Translations under genes and position numbers: made by a program
Notes under the pieces: model-generated
What the model was told of the DNA's origin: nothing
The model's database searches: none
The model's input: only the letters and a program-made list of their open reading frames with translations
In this document: positions 52,767 through 62,586 of the stretch, piece after piece
How positions within the stretch are numbered: position 1 is the stretch's first letter
Layout: the number at the start of each line of letters is the position of its first letter
Assembly (NCBI RefSeq): GCF_052050035.1
Contig: NZ_CP189882.1
Coordinates: forward strand, 992,001 to 1,056,000
DNA: 64,000 nucleotides
Direction of reading: 5' to 3'
From: Symbiopectobacterium purcellii_A
GTDB lineage: Bacteria; Pseudomonadota; Gammaproteobacteria; Enterobacterales; Enterobacteriaceae

Positions 52767-52911
52767 GACCGTCATATTTCACGTGGCTGCATGCGTTCAC
52801 CCAAATCATTTACCCGAGGACGCTCATCGGGATTAGTGACTCTCATCCCTGAGATTCACCCTTCGGGTCAGCGCTTGCCGCCTTCCTGCAACTCTAATTA
52901 TTTAGGGCGTG
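52767..52911. repeat. Dispersed intergenic repeat downstream of hslR (copy 2)
   Basis: Read away from hslR, it begins in the last codons (GCCCTAAATAATTAGAGTTG), continues GCAGGAAGGCGGCAAGCGC, then the hairpin core CTCAGGGATGAGAGTC, then CCGATGAGCGTCCTCGGGTA and GTGAACGCATGCAGCC. The first modules match the repeat after tex (32480-32623), in the same orientation relative to the upstream gene. Copy 1 has an extra 30-40 bp segment in the middle. Confidence 0.7.
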
Positions 52912-53303
52912 TATTTAAATTTTATCAGATCGCGCCGTTCTTTTTTATCAGGACGACGATCCGGGTGCGGCATCGTCAGGGCGTTCATCTTGCGTGCCAA
53001 GGCGACCTTTTCGCGTTTTTCGACGCTTTGCTCGGTCTCTCGATACAGCAATTGCGCTTCAGGTGCCGAACGACGTTGTGAACTGAGGGCACAGACCAGC
53101 ACGGTTCGTTCGTCGTTGCCCTGACGCAGTTTGATTTCAGCATCCAGTTCTACCAGCTTGCTCGGCTTGGCTCGTTGCCCATTGTAATGCACCTTGCCGC
53201 CATCGATGGCTTCGCGCGCGACAGCACGGGTTTTGTAGAATCGAGCGGCCCAGAGCCATTTGTCCAGGCGAATACTGTCATCTGACTCGGTCTTCTCTTT
53301 CAT
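52902..53303 (-). CDS. hslR: Heat-shock protein Hsp15 (ribosome-associated)
   Basis: Hsp15 is a heat-shock RNA-binding protein that recycles 50S subunits still carrying peptidyl-tRNA. The 133-residue protein has an N-terminal S4 domain (SIRLDKWLWAARFYKTRAVAREAIDGGKV; NGQRAKPSKLVELDAEI) and the basic C-terminal helix (EKREKVALARKMNALTMPHPDRRPDKKERRDLIKF), the same length as E. coli. The stop codon lies in the first module of a dispersed repeat, so the last residues (KYTP) may be repeat-derived. Confidence 0.95.
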   Translation of the reverse strand: MKEKTESDDSIRLDKWLWAARFYKTRAVAREAIDGGKVHYNGQRAKPSKLVELDAEIKLRQGNDERTVLVCALSSQRRSAPEAQLLYRETEQSVEKREKVALARKMNALTMPHPDRRPDKKERRDLIKFKYTP

Positions 53304-53345
53304 ATTAACCTCTTGCTCATAAACGCCTTGAACATAGACACATTA

Positions 53346-54032
53346 TCAGGACGCGCGTTGCGCCATGTGTAAGGCGGGCAGGAACGCCAGATAATCATTC
53401 ATGGCCGGATGGCGATCAAAAGATTTCTCCTGCTGGCCTGAGTCCGGGTTGGTGACCCCAAGACAGTAACGCAGGCCAAACGCTTTGGCCGCATACAGAA
53501 TCGGTTCGCTGTCATCGATAAATAACGTGCGTTCTGGATCAAACCCCACCTGCGCGTGCACCTGTTGCCACAGTTGCTGATGCTCCTTCGGATACCCATA
53601 CGTATGGGTGGAAAGTAATAAATCAAGGTGTCTGTCGAGCCCGGTATGCGCCATTTTTACCGCCAGGCCGTGCGGATGGGCGTTGGTGAGCAATACGCGC
53701 TGTTTGCCACTGGCGGCCAATGCGGTGAGAAACGGCTCGGTATCGGCTCGCAAACGGGCGCGTGCGCCTATCTCACTGGTCATTTGATAGATATCAAGAC
53801 CGAGGCGTTCACTCCAGTAATCAAAGCAGTACCAGTTCAATGTGTGTTGGACGGCGTGATACACTTTCTCTATCACTTTTTTTGCTTCACTCAGGGAAAT
53901 ATTTCTCTCAACGCTGAGTTGTTCTGGCACCCGTTGCAGCCAGAAGTAGCTGTCAAAAGCCAGGTCCAGCAGGGTGCCATCCATGTCCAGTATAACGGTA
54001 TCGATATCATTCCAATTGAGATTTTGCGGCAT
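53346..54032 (-). CDS. yrfG: HAD-family GMP/IMP nucleotidase YrfG
   Basis: YrfG is a HAD-superfamily phosphatase reported to dephosphorylate purine nucleotides. The 228-residue protein has the nucleophile motif VILDMDGTLLDLAFD near residue 13, motif II LLTNAHPHGLAVK near residue 115 and motif IV TLFIDDSEPILYAAKAFG near residue 170. The start at 54032 (MPQNLNWNDIDTV) is chosen by alignment with E. coli; an upstream frame would add 26 residues. It is intact. Confidence 0.88.
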   Translation of the reverse strand: MPQNLNWNDIDTVILDMDGTLLDLAFDSYFWLQRVPEQLSVERNISLSEAKKVIEKVYHAVQHTLNWYCFDYWSERLGLDIYQMTSEIGARARLRADTEPFLTALAASGKQRVLLTNAHPHGLAVKMAHTGLDRHLDLLLSTHTYGYPKEHQQLWQQVHAQVGFDPERTLFIDDSEPILYAAKAFGLRYCLGVTNPDSGQQEKSFDRHPAMNDYLAFLPALHMAQRAS

Positions 54033-54130
54033 CGGTAGGGCGGTGGGCATGGTGCAAGAAAACAACGCATCGCATGGAGTCGGTGGCATGTTCTCTGCGG
54101 TCGTCAGCAACGGGTCGTGTTTAGACGCGC

Positions 54131-56281
54131 CTAGTCATTCATCCGGTAGGCGCGGCCTTCAATCAAGATAGGCGTAGCGAGTCGGGTTGAAAAGCACGTA
54201 TCGTAGTACTGCTTGATATCGCGTTCGCGCTGCTGGCTTTTGCGCATTTTTATCAGCATCAGCGCCAAATTGGCAACCAGTACTACCGAGAGCACCAGCA
54301 TCAATAAACAGGTGCCGAAGTAGCGCCACAGCGTGATGGCGTCAGGATCGCTGCGTAAATTGATGTGCTGCGTTCCGTTGGCATCGGTGGATAGTTGCGT
54401 GATGACCCCTTTAGCGCTAAATGGGGTGTGCAGCAGCATGGCGGAAAGCCGCTGCAACTCTTGCCATTGCTCTGTTGCATGATATTCATTAAACGGTTTG
54501 GGCGGCAGCGGGTAGTTTACGAGCTGGCGGCCTTCGTCACTGCGGATAAGAAAGCCGCTGGGTGGCGGGCTATTTAGCAAATCGGTGGCGGCGTTAATCT
54601 TTTGATAGAAAAAAGACTCCGTGGCGCTGACCACCAGCGTTTCCAGGGATTCAGCATTAACCGAGCGCAGCAGTACGTTCATCCCCTTAAGCGATCCTGA
54701 TTTTGCGCGTCTGACCAAGGCATCCCAGGTTTTCACATTGCCCAGATTGACCAGCGCATTTTTCAGCCGAGTACAATCCTCTTCACGGGTGCACAGCTCC
54801 TGGGTTTTCAGCACAATATCAGAGAAATTGTTGAGCAGTACCATGCCTGATTTCTGAATGGCGGACGCGAGCTGCGTGCTGACTTTGCCTTCATCGTTGG
54901 TCACGGGATGCAACTGTGCGTTCACCACGGACAGTAGCGCTGAGGCTTTTTCGATTACGTCCGATTCAGGTAGCGGTAACGACCCGGCCTTGTTCCAGTA
55001 GATGGCAGAGCAATCAAACGGGGTAAAGGCATAAGGCTTTACGTTGCCCGGATAGCGGTTGCCCGCAGGCACATCGCACATGCCGGTGCTCTGAATATCC
55101 AATTTATCGCCGATTTTCAGGTGAGCGTTTTGCAATTCGTCAACCTGCACCACTTTGATATTCTGCGCGCCTTGCAGCCAGCTCATGCTCAGGTTGAGCG
55201 GTAATTCCAACGGTAAGAAACTGAGCAGCAGGATAAGCGGAAGTAGCGCACCCGCAGAGAGAATCAGGTTTTTTCCAAAGCTCTGGAGCGGGAAGCGACT
55301 AACTTCCTCGTGGAGCGAGAGAAATTCGCCCTGACGAACCACCTGACGATTCAGATAGATATCGACCTGAGTCTTCTGCGCCAGATCGTAGGCGATATAA
55401 GGTTGCCAATGGGGCGGATAGATAAGATCGATATTGCCCAGCGAAATATTGCCAATCTGCTCCTGGTTCGATTCACCGAACAGTCCGAGGCACTGTGGCG
55501 TACCATTAAGACAATGTACTTCTTGCAGTTCACGCTCAGAGGGCGCGCGAAACAGCTGCCAGCCGCTCCAGGCCGCCAGCAGCAAAGCGGCGGCGGCAAG
55601 CCAGGGCATCACCGTCAACGACGTCATCAGGCTGATAAACAGCAGCAGAAAAGCCAGTGAAATCAACAGCGCTTCCCGAATGCCCGAAGCGTGATGCACC
55701 GCGTACTCTTCTCGCGTCTCCTTACGAACGGCAACCAGCTCGGCGCGTTCATTCCCCTCTTCGCGAATCGAGGCATTACGCTCAGGTATTAACGGCGGCG
55801 GTAAAATACTCTGATCGCTGTGCTCAACGCATTCACTCAGGGAATGTCCGTTGAGCGCAACGACCAGCGGAATTGAGCGGGTGCTAATCAGCTCAATATG
55901 GTTGTTTTCGGTGATGTACTGTTCCCAGTCAGCAGGCAGGTGTATCTCTTGTGTATCAATGAAATAACGCCATTTATTCGCGGCGCTGGTATTGAGGCCA
56001 TAACGCGTAATGCTGTGGGTGAGCACATAGACGCGCGGATCCTGTCGTGCCCGTTGTAACACGGGCAATGCGCTGAATGCTGACAGTTGCAGATTGGCGA
56101 GTGTCAAATAGCGCTCAAGGGCGGCACGCTCATCGTGCGTTAATGTACGTTCTCGCGCGTGCATGACGGCGAAGGACGATTTTGTAAAGGGCAAATGGCG
56201 ACGCATACGGTATCCAGTGTAACTTCCGATGAAGATAAGACAGGCAAACAATAGGGATAAAAGAATAACTATTGTGCTCAT
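54131..56281 (-). CDS. igaA: IgaA/UmoB family negative regulator of the Rcs phosphorelay
   Basis: IgaA is a multi-pass inner-membrane protein that restrains the Rcs envelope-stress relay; its loss is usually lethal unless Rcs is also lost. The 716-residue protein has an N-terminal helix (TIVILLSLLFACLIFIGSYTG), a helix pair near residues 206-245, another near 345-370, a large periplasmic domain with paired Cys (TGMCDVPAG, FDCSAIYW, TQELCTREEDC) and a final helix near 665-690. It matches E. coli YrfF (711). Its integrity suggests Rcs signalling remains in use. Confidence 0.93.
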   Translation of the reverse strand: MSTIVILLSLLFACLIFIGSYTGYRMRRHLPFTKSSFAVMHARERTLTHDERAALERYLTLANLQLSAFSALPVLQRARQDPRVYVLTHSITRYGLNTSAANKWRYFIDTQEIHLPADWEQYITENNHIELISTRSIPLVVALNGHSLSECVEHSDQSILPPPLIPERNASIREEGNERAELVAVRKETREEYAVHHASGIREALLISLAFLLLFISLMTSLTVMPWLAAAALLLAAWSGWQLFRAPSERELQEVHCLNGTPQCLGLFGESNQEQIGNISLGNIDLIYPPHWQPYIAYDLAQKTQVDIYLNRQVVRQGEFLSLHEEVSRFPLQSFGKNLILSAGALLPLILLLSFLPLELPLNLSMSWLQGAQNIKVVQVDELQNAHLKIGDKLDIQSTGMCDVPAGNRYPGNVKPYAFTPFDCSAIYWNKAGSLPLPESDVIEKASALLSVVNAQLHPVTNDEGKVSTQLASAIQKSGMVLLNNFSDIVLKTQELCTREEDCTRLKNALVNLGNVKTWDALVRRAKSGSLKGMNVLLRSVNAESLETLVVSATESFFYQKINAATDLLNSPPPSGFLIRSDEGRQLVNYPLPPKPFNEYHATEQWQELQRLSAMLLHTPFSAKGVITQLSTDANGTQHINLRSDPDAITLWRYFGTCLLMLVLSVVLVANLALMLIKMRKSQQRERDIKQYYDTCFSTRLATPILIEGRAYRMND

Positions 56282-56735
56282 GCCATCCTCATTCCAACGC
56301 TGATAATTCGGATACTAGCAAACTTATCCCGAGAGTGATAATCCGTATGTCATTGTTAATCAGCTTGAATCACTTATTAACGCAATAAATTTTTCCAATA
56401 TTTTGTCAATCTTACCAAGAAAAAATCATAAGAAAACATGGGGAAAATCTGAATTTATTGTGATGTGTTGACTTTTATTTTTATCGGGGAAAAACCGTAA
56501 TGTTTGTTATTTGTTGCGATTGCGTAAATTGAGTCGTATCGGAGTTGCGGTAAGATAGCCTGTTAACGCACAATGTGAGCAATATCAAAAAAGAAAATTA
56601 ACGTTTTTTTTGCATTCTGCGGCGTTCCCGTTACGGAAAAGTGGTGTCAGCTCTTTGCGTTCCTCATCGCTTTTCTTTGACGGGTCTCAGATTTTTTTTG
56701 TTGCTACAGGAATGCCTCGTAGGGCGAATAGAGTT
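56282..56735. other. Divergent promoter region of igaA and nudE
   Basis: This 454-bp AT-rich gap lies between divergent genes. It has no frame with protein similarity apart from an upstream extension of nudE that is not supported. It should contain both promoters; I do not see an unambiguous consensus pair. Confidence 0.5.
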
Positions 56736-57308
56736 ATGAATAATAATCTGAAAAAACCGAAAATTTTGAACGTGGAGACGGTGGCCCGCTCGCGCCTGTT
56801 TAACGTGGAATCGGTTGATCTTGAGTTCAGCAACGGCGTGCGCCGGGTGTACGAACGGATGCGCCCCTCAGGGCGAGAAGCGGTGATGATTGTGCCGATT
56901 ATCGACAATCAGCTGGTGTTGGTGCGTGAATACGCCGTCGGTATCGAGCAGTATGAATTGGGATTCCCCAAAGGGCTCATCGATCCGGGGGAAAGCGTTT
57001 TTGAAGCAGCGAATCGCGAATTGATGGAAGAAGCGGGATTCGGCGCACACCAGATGTCGCTGCTGGCGACGCTGACGTTGGCGCCGTCCTATTTCTCCAG
57101 CCGCATGAATATTGTTGTCGCGCGTGACCTTTATCCGCAGACGCGAGAAGGGGATGAACCTGAGCCGCTGATTCCGGTGCGCTGGCCGTTGGATAATCTG
57201 CTGGGCCTGTTGCAGGAACCGGATTTTCGCGAAGCGCGTAACGTTAGTGCACTGTTTTTAACGCGCGAGTGGCTGGCCGGACAGACACCTCCGGCGTCCC
57301 CGGCGTAG
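56736..57308 (+). CDS. nudE: ADP compounds hydrolase NudE (Nudix)
   Basis: NudE hydrolyses ADP-ribose, NADH and related ADP compounds. The 190-residue product starts MNNNLKKPKILNVETVARS and carries the complete Nudix box GLIDPGESVFEAANRELMEEAGF near residue 85. A longer frame from 56610 lacks a ribosome site and similarity. It is intact. The end overlaps a GC-rich hairpin (57297-57317). Confidence 0.94.
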   Translation: MNNNLKKPKILNVETVARSRLFNVESVDLEFSNGVRRVYERMRPSGREAVMIVPIIDNQLVLVREYAVGIEQYELGFPKGLIDPGESVFEAANRELMEEAGFGAHQMSLLATLTLAPSYFSSRMNIVVARDLYPQTREGDEPEPLIPVRWPLDNLLGLLQEPDFREARNVSALFLTREWLAGQTPPASPA

Positions 57309-57371
57309 GCCGGGGATGTCTTGCAGAAATAACACGTTTCGTCTGTAAGCGATTCCCGCCTGCGCGGGAAT
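57297..57371. terminator. Two hairpins between nudE and mrcA
   Basis: TCCCCGGC-GTA-GGCCGGGGA (57297-57317) overlaps the nudE stop. A second palindrome, ATTCCCGCC-TG-CGCGGGAAT (57352-57371), follows. Neither has a T-run, but they lie between convergent genes where transcript ends are expected. Confidence 0.5.
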
Positions 57372-57401
57372 GACGGGAAGGTGCTCGTTCGTGGCGACGC
57401 G

Positions 57402-59951
57402 TTAGAACAGTTCTTCGCTCTGACCGTTTTCCATCAAGGTGGTGCCTGCCTCATGGACTTCGAATTCCGTAGGCTGCGTGCCATCGATAAAATATTCCGA
57501 ACGGCTGTTGCTGCCGCCGCTGGAGAGTTTACCGGTGTAGCGATCGATGGTGACGGTCACAACGCCCGGCGGCGGCGTCAGCGGCTGTTCTGCTACGCCT
57601 TGCAGGGCGACTTTCATATAGTCATCCCACGCGGGTTGGGCGCTTTTTGCCCCTCCCTCATAACCCGAGATCTGATCCTTAATCGCACCAGAAACCGTGC
57701 TGCGCCCCAGATCGCGACGATGGTCATCAAAGCCAATCCACACCGAGGTGACAAGGTTGGGCCCGTAGCCGGAGAACCAGGCATCTTTGTAACTGTTGGT
57801 GGTGCCGGTTTTACCGCCGATGTCATGGCGTTGCAAATCTTTACCGGCACGCCAGCCTGTTCCCATCCAGCCAGGTTCGCCAAAGACGTTACTGTTAAGC
57901 GCACTTTTCATCAGAAATGACAACGGCGTACTGATGACATGCGGTGCATACGGTAGCGTACTCACCTGCGCTTCAGTCGGCGTGACGGCATCAATCTGTG
58001 GCTGAGGCACCGTACCTTGCTGCTCTAGCGGAGTGGCGACGTTTTCCATGTTGTCCGTTGAGAGCAAGGCAGAACGCGGTGTTTCACCATAAACCAGCGG
58101 CAGATTGCAGGTGTCGCACACTGTTTTCGGCGTTGCGTTAAAAAGCGTGTTGCCCGTGTCATTCTCGATACGGGAAATGAAGTAAGGGTCAACCAGGTAG
58201 CCCCCGTTGGCCATCACCGCATAGCCTCTGACCACTTGGAGCGGCGTGAAGGACGCTGCGCCCAGCGCCAGCGATTCGGTGCGCACAATGTTTTGCTGAG
58301 GGAAACCGAAACGCTGTAGGTAATCAGCCGCATAATCAACGCCCATCGCGCGCATCGCACGCACCATCACCACGTTTTTAGACTGACCCAGCCCTTGACG
58401 TAAGCGAATCGGACCGTCGTAGGTTGCCGGAGAGTTCTTCGGACTCCAGTCTGAGCCTGCACCGGCATCCCAGCGTGTGATCGGCACGTCGTTAAGGATA
58501 GTGGCCAGCGTCAGTCCCTTATCCATGGCGGCGGTATACAGGAAAGGTTTGATATTGGAACCAATCTGGCGCAGCGCCTGCGTGGCACGGTTGAACTTGC
58601 TCTGATTGAAATCAAAGCCGCCCACCAGCGCTTCAATGGCACCGTTGGTTGGGTTCATGGACACCAGCGCGGAGTTGACGTCCGGCGCTTGTCCCAGCCA
58701 CCAGTCGTTACCTACCTTACGCACCCATACCTGCTGGCCGGTTTTCACCACATCGGTGACGCGGCGCGGCATCGCCCCTTGCAGTACGTCGGATTTAAAC
58801 GGACGCGCCCATTTCATACCCGCCAGCGGCAGCACAACGCTGCTGCCATCGGCCATCAACGCGGTGGCCTTGTCGGCATCGCTTTGGGTGATAACGGCAG
58901 GGTTTAGCGGGCCGTAATTGGGCGTGTTTTTCAGTTCATTGGTGATGCGCGTTTGGTCCCAGGCGCTTTCACCCACTTTCCACAGCACTTTTTCCGGGCC
59001 GCGGTAGCCATGGCGCATATCATAGGCCATGACGTTATTGCGCAGCGCCTCTTCCGCGGCGAGCTGACGTTTCTTGGTGATTGTGGTGTAGACCTTGTAG
59101 CCATCGTTATAAGCGTCTTCACCGTAGCGTTTCACCATCTCCTGACGCACCATTTCGGCCAGATATGACGCGGAGAAGGCAATCTCCGGTGCGTGGTAGT
59201 CGGCCACCAGCTTCTCGTTACGCGCCTGATCGTACTGGGCCTGCGTGATGTAATTTTCATCGCGCATACGAGCCAGCACCGCATTGCGGCGCGCCACGGC
59301 GCGATCGTAGGAGTAGAGCGGGTTAAAGGTGGACGGTGCTTTAGGTAAACCGGCGATGGTGGCCATTTGGCTTAGCGTCAGTTGTTCAACTGAGCGGCCA
59401 AAGTAGACGTGCGCGGCAGCCCCCACGCCATAGGCGCGATACCCGAGATAAATCTTGTTGAGATAAAGCTCAAGGATCTCGTCTTTGGTCAGCAACTGCT
59501 CGATACGGATCGCCAGAAACACTTCTTTGATCTTACGGATCAGCGTGCGTTCCGGGCTTAAAAAGAAGTTACGCGCCAACTGCTGCGTGATGGTGCTCGC
59601 CCCTTGCGATGCATGTCCAGAGGTCAACGCGATAGTTGCGGCACGCACAATCCCTATCGGATCGACGCCGTGGTGCTCGTAGAAGCGGCTGTCTTCAGTC
59701 GCGATAAACGCGTGGACCATTTCAGGCGAAATCTGGCCCAACTTTAGCGGAATGCGGTGTTTCTCACCGAACTGGGCAATCAGCTCACCGTCGGCGCTGA
59801 GCACCTGAATCGGCGTTTGTAAACGGACATCTTTCAACGTTGCGACATCGGGCAACTGAGGCTCGATATAACGATATAGCCCATATATCGATGCGGCTCC
59901 AAGCAGAATGCAAGTCACTGCAAGGATGAATAAATACTTTACGAACTTCAC
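57402..59951 (-). CDS. mrcA: Penicillin-binding protein 1A
   Basis: PBP1A is a bifunctional glycosyltransferase and transpeptidase for peptidoglycan. The 849-residue product starts at GTG 59951 (VKFVKYLFILAVTCILLG membrane anchor), as in E. coli. The TG51 domain shows ATEDSRFYEHHGVDP near residue 85, GASTITQQLARNFFLSPER and KIKEVFLAIRIE. The transpeptidase shows the SxxK serine in GSNIKPF near residue 473, SKN in GQSKNVVM and KTGTT. It is intact and divergent from the hof operon. Confidence 0.96.
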   Translation of the reverse strand: MKFVKYLFILAVTCILLGAASIYGLYRYIEPQLPDVATLKDVRLQTPIQVLSADGELIAQFGEKHRIPLKLGQISPEMVHAFIATEDSRFYEHHGVDPIGIVRAATIALTSGHASQGASTITQQLARNFFLSPERTLIRKIKEVFLAIRIEQLLTKDEILELYLNKIYLGYRAYGVGAAAHVYFGRSVEQLTLSQMATIAGLPKAPSTFNPLYSYDRAVARRNAVLARMRDENYITQAQYDQARNEKLVADYHAPEIAFSASYLAEMVRQEMVKRYGEDAYNDGYKVYTTITKKRQLAAEEALRNNVMAYDMRHGYRGPEKVLWKVGESAWDQTRITNELKNTPNYGPLNPAVITQSDADKATALMADGSSVVLPLAGMKWARPFKSDVLQGAMPRRVTDVVKTGQQVWVRKVGNDWWLGQAPDVNSALVSMNPTNGAIEALVGGFDFNQSKFNRATQALRQIGSNIKPFLYTAAMDKGLTLATILNDVPITRWDAGAGSDWSPKNSPATYDGPIRLRQGLGQSKNVVMVRAMRAMGVDYAADYLQRFGFPQQNIVRTESLALGAASFTPLQVVRGYAVMANGGYLVDPYFISRIENDTGNTLFNATPKTVCDTCNLPLVYGETPRSALLSTDNMENVATPLEQQGTVPQPQIDAVTPTEAQVSTLPYAPHVISTPLSFLMKSALNSNVFGEPGWMGTGWRAGKDLQRHDIGGKTGTTNSYKDAWFSGYGPNLVTSVWIGFDDHRRDLGRSTVSGAIKDQISGYEGGAKSAQPAWDDYMKVALQGVAEQPLTPPPGVVTVTIDRYTGKLSSGGSNSRSEYFIDGTQPTEFEVHEAGTTLMENGQSEELF

Positions 59952-60104
59952 CGGGAATTTTCCATTCAGTAGCGTGTGGACAGTTTCTAAACAATTGCCC
60001 GCTAGTATAAAGGTAAGCCTGCACTGTGGATACGTTCTTTTATTCAGCACACGTTTTCAGCAACGCGTGCTCTTCTTAACGACGAGGGAGAGGTCGCATT
60101 GAAC

Positions 60105-60956
60105 ATGGCTTATCACCATTGGCAGGTAGGATTAGATATACAAAACGGATGTCTGCGTGCCCTGGCCGTACAGCGCCGCCGCCGTGGCTGGCAACTGCGT
60201 CAGTGGTGGCAAATCCCACTGCCTGCGTACACATTAAGGGAGGGGAGTTTACAGCATTCCGACGCATTGTGCGATGTCCTGACGCAATGGCGACGGGTGC
60301 TACCGCGCCGAATATCGCTGCGCGTTGGCTTTCCGGCCCAGCGGGTGTTGCAGCAGATTATGGCGGCCCCTGACAGCCGTCTGCGGGAGCCGGATCGCAA
60401 CTGGTATATTGACCATCAAGCGGCGCGCCAGTTTCCCATTGGCCGCGAATCGTTGGTGCTCGACTATCGCAGTGAGCCTCAGTCTCCGGCGTCCTTGCTG
60501 ATCACCGCGGCCAAACGTGAAGAGGTGGCGCAGTGGCAGCGCTGCCTGCATCGTGCTGGGCTAACGCCTGATGTGCTGGATATCGTGCCTTGCGCGTTGC
60601 GTACCATGGGCCAACTGGCGGGGGTAGCTTTCGGTTCTCTGCTGCTGCATCGCCTTGATACCGATCACTGGCTGTGGGTTTCACCGTTATCCCAGCCGCT
60701 GTCGTTTGGTGTTATGTCGCAAGAGGTGGTGACATAGTGTGGCGATATCGTTACCTGTGTGAGCAATCACTACCCGGGTCAACGCGGTGAAATAACGTAT
60801 TACAGTGGTGAATGCGGCGAGGACATCCCGCGCTCTGTGCATCCGTTGGCATCGTGGTCGCCGTTTGACATTTTGCATCAAGCCTATCCGCCGCTGCCGC
60901 TTAATCCGTCCCAGTTTGTGGTGGCGGGCGGTTTGGCCCTGCGGGCGGACGATTAA
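60105..60956 (+). pseudogene. hofM: HofM/PilM-like pilus assembly ATPase-fold protein, nonsense mutant
   Basis: The frame starts MAYHHWQVGLDIQNGCLRALAVQ, the actin-like fold typical of PilM, and proceeds to SQEVVT where TAG (60735-60737) interrupts it. The same frame continues CGDIVTCVSNHYPGQRGE to the conserved end NPSQFVVAGGLALRADD at 60956. Only 210 of about 283 residues would be made. GAGGGAGAGG precedes the start. The end overlaps the hofN start (TAATG). Confidence 0.85.
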
Positions 60957-61549
60957 TGCACACCTTTCACGTCAATCTATTGCCATGGCGTCAACGGCGA
61001 TGGGTTCGAGATACTCGCCGTTGGTGGCTGTGGCTGTTGTTTTTCTCGGTGGGTTTGTTGATCGCGCTGGGAGTGTGCCGTGGGAGGCTTGACCAACAAC
61101 GTGGTGAGATGGAGGAGACGCTGCACACATTGCAACAAAGGCACCTCGCTGACAGCACACAATTGCGCGAGGTTCAACGGTTGATGGACGCCCTGCAACA
61201 ATGGCAAGCCCAGCAGCAGGCAGACAATAACACGCGAACGCACAACCGGGGTTATGAACAGTTGTTAAAGCAACTGGCGCAGTGGGTGCCTGATGGGCTG
61301 TGGCTTACCGCTATCAAGGTGCAGGATGGCAAGGTCCATCTCACGGGCAGAAGCCATGATTACGCCGACATCGTGCACTTCAGTTCCCGGCTCGAAACTG
61401 AAACGGCGCTGACATCAGTACGCCTGATGCAAACACGGCAGGAAATCATGGCGTCACCGGAGGGGGACGTGCCGGTGTTGACGTTTCTCCTTCAGGCGGA
61501 TTGGCGCGTTGAGCGGTTCTCTTTGCAGGACGTTCCCAATGATGAGTAG
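60956..61549 (+). CDS. hofN: HofN/PilN-like inner-membrane pilus assembly protein
   Basis: PilN-type proteins form a membrane platform with PilM and PilO. The 197-residue protein has a short cytoplasmic start (HVNLLPWRQRR, the PilN motif that contacts PilM), one helix (WWLWLLFFSVGLLIALGV, residues 23-40), a coiled coil (residues 45-90) and a ferredoxin-like periplasmic domain (VPDGLWLTAIKVQDGKVHLTG). The frame is intact, but its partner HofM is broken. Confidence 0.85.
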   Translation: MHTFHVNLLPWRQRRWVRDTRRWWLWLLFFSVGLLIALGVCRGRLDQQRGEMEETLHTLQQRHLADSTQLREVQRLMDALQQWQAQQQADNNTRTHNRGYEQLLKQLAQWVPDGLWLTAIKVQDGKVHLTGRSHDYADIVHFSSRLETETALTSVRLMQTRQEIMASPEGDVPVLTFLLQADWRVERFSLQDVPNDE

Positions 61550-62084
61550 TGTGCGTTCCCTGTGGCTGACGTTTATGGCGACCTCGCGCTGGGTGCAGTG
61601 GTTAGTGCAAGGTCTGGTGATGGGGATGCTCGCCGCGTTGGGATATACCACCGTGCTGCAACCGGAACGGGCCGCCGTGGAGCGCTTGCGACAACACCTT
61701 GTGTACTCGAGCGAGGCACACGCGGCGCTAGTACAGCGTTTAGAGGATTTCCCGGCGCTGGCAACGTTGCAACAAGAGTGGAACACCATGCCGGATAAAC
61801 CGGTTCATCACACGGCGGTGGCACTGACAGAGCGCCTGCTGTTGCCGCTCTCTGCGTCGAATGCCGCGTTAATGGCATTGCAACCACCGATTCCTTCCCA
61901 CCTACAAACGTGGAAAATGATAGTGAGCACTGACTTTTCTGGTGCGTTGACGCTCATTCAACACCTCACTGCGTCTATGCAGCCACTGCATATTCACGCA
62001 CTCTCGATTGATGTGCACCACGAGGTATTGCATTTGGAAATGCAGCTTGCCGTTCCTGACTCGGGTAAGGAGGCGCAGCGGTGA
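61539..62084 (+). CDS. hofO: HofO/PilO-like inner-membrane pilus assembly protein
   Basis: The 181-residue protein has one membrane helix near residues 20-38 (WLVQGLVMGMLAALGYTTVL), a coiled coil and a periplasmic domain, as expected for PilO. The start ATG 61539 (or 61542) overlaps the hofN end by 11 bp. The frame is intact. Confidence 0.8.
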   Translation: MMSSVRSLWLTFMATSRWVQWLVQGLVMGMLAALGYTTVLQPERAAVERLRQHLVYSSEAHAALVQRLEDFPALATLQQEWNTMPDKPVHHTAVALTERLLLPLSASNAALMALQPPIPSHLQTWKMIVSTDFSGALTLIQHLTASMQPLHIHALSIDVHHEVLHLEMQLAVPDSGKEAQR

Positions 62085-62458
62085 AAACGACTCATGGCTG
62101 GATGCTGGTGCTGGCGCTGTACTCACCGGTAGCACTCAGCGATAGTGCATGCGCAGGGCGCGATCCCTTTCAGCCAGCCGCCAGGCACGCAGCCGGTGGG
62201 GATGACATTACGCGATGGCGACTAGAAGGTGTGATTGGGGATAGCGCAGGGTGGTCTGGCTGGCTTTCTGTGCCGGGGGAACGTTGGCTCATGGTGAGAG
62301 TGGGCGATGCACTGGTCTCTTCGGGGTGGACGGTTAGCGCCATCGACGAGCACGGTGTTCAGGTGGAAAAATCGGTAGTGGATGCAACGGGACAAGCGCG
62401 CCGCTGTGTGAGGATGCTGCCTGCGACGCGGGCATCGCACAGTGGCGCGATACGCTGA
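62081..62458 (+). CDS. hofP: HofP/PilP-like protein
   Basis: The 125-residue protein starts at GTG 62081, overlapping the hofO stop (GTGA). It has a signal-like N-terminus (GWMLVLALYSPVALS), then CAGRDPFQPA and a small beta domain (WRLEGVIGDSAGWSGWLSVPGERWLMVRVGDAL) that resembles the PilP/HofP domain linking the inner-membrane platform to the secretin. It is intact. Confidence 0.78.
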   Translation: MKTTHGWMLVLALYSPVALSDSACAGRDPFQPAARHAAGGDDITRWRLEGVIGDSAGWSGWLSVPGERWLMVRVGDALVSSGWTVSAIDEHGVQVEKSVVDATGQARRCVRMLPATRASHSGAIR

Positions 62459-62586
62459 GTTTTGCCGCGCTACACACGGAGGAAAGCAAGATGATAAGGC
62501 CAGGGAAGCTGAACGGGGCCGGGGTGTTACTGTGTGCCTTGCTGGGTGGGCATACTGTATTTGCCAAGGTGCCGATGTCGACCATA

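Noticed and set aside
54111..54171. Alternative longer start for yrfG
   Set aside because: In-frame codons upstream of MPQNLNWN have no similarity to HAD nucleotidases and no ribosome site.
56610..56735. N-terminal extension of nudE by 42 residues
   Set aside because: There is no ribosome site at the upstream start, and the NudE similarity begins at MNNNLKKPKILN.
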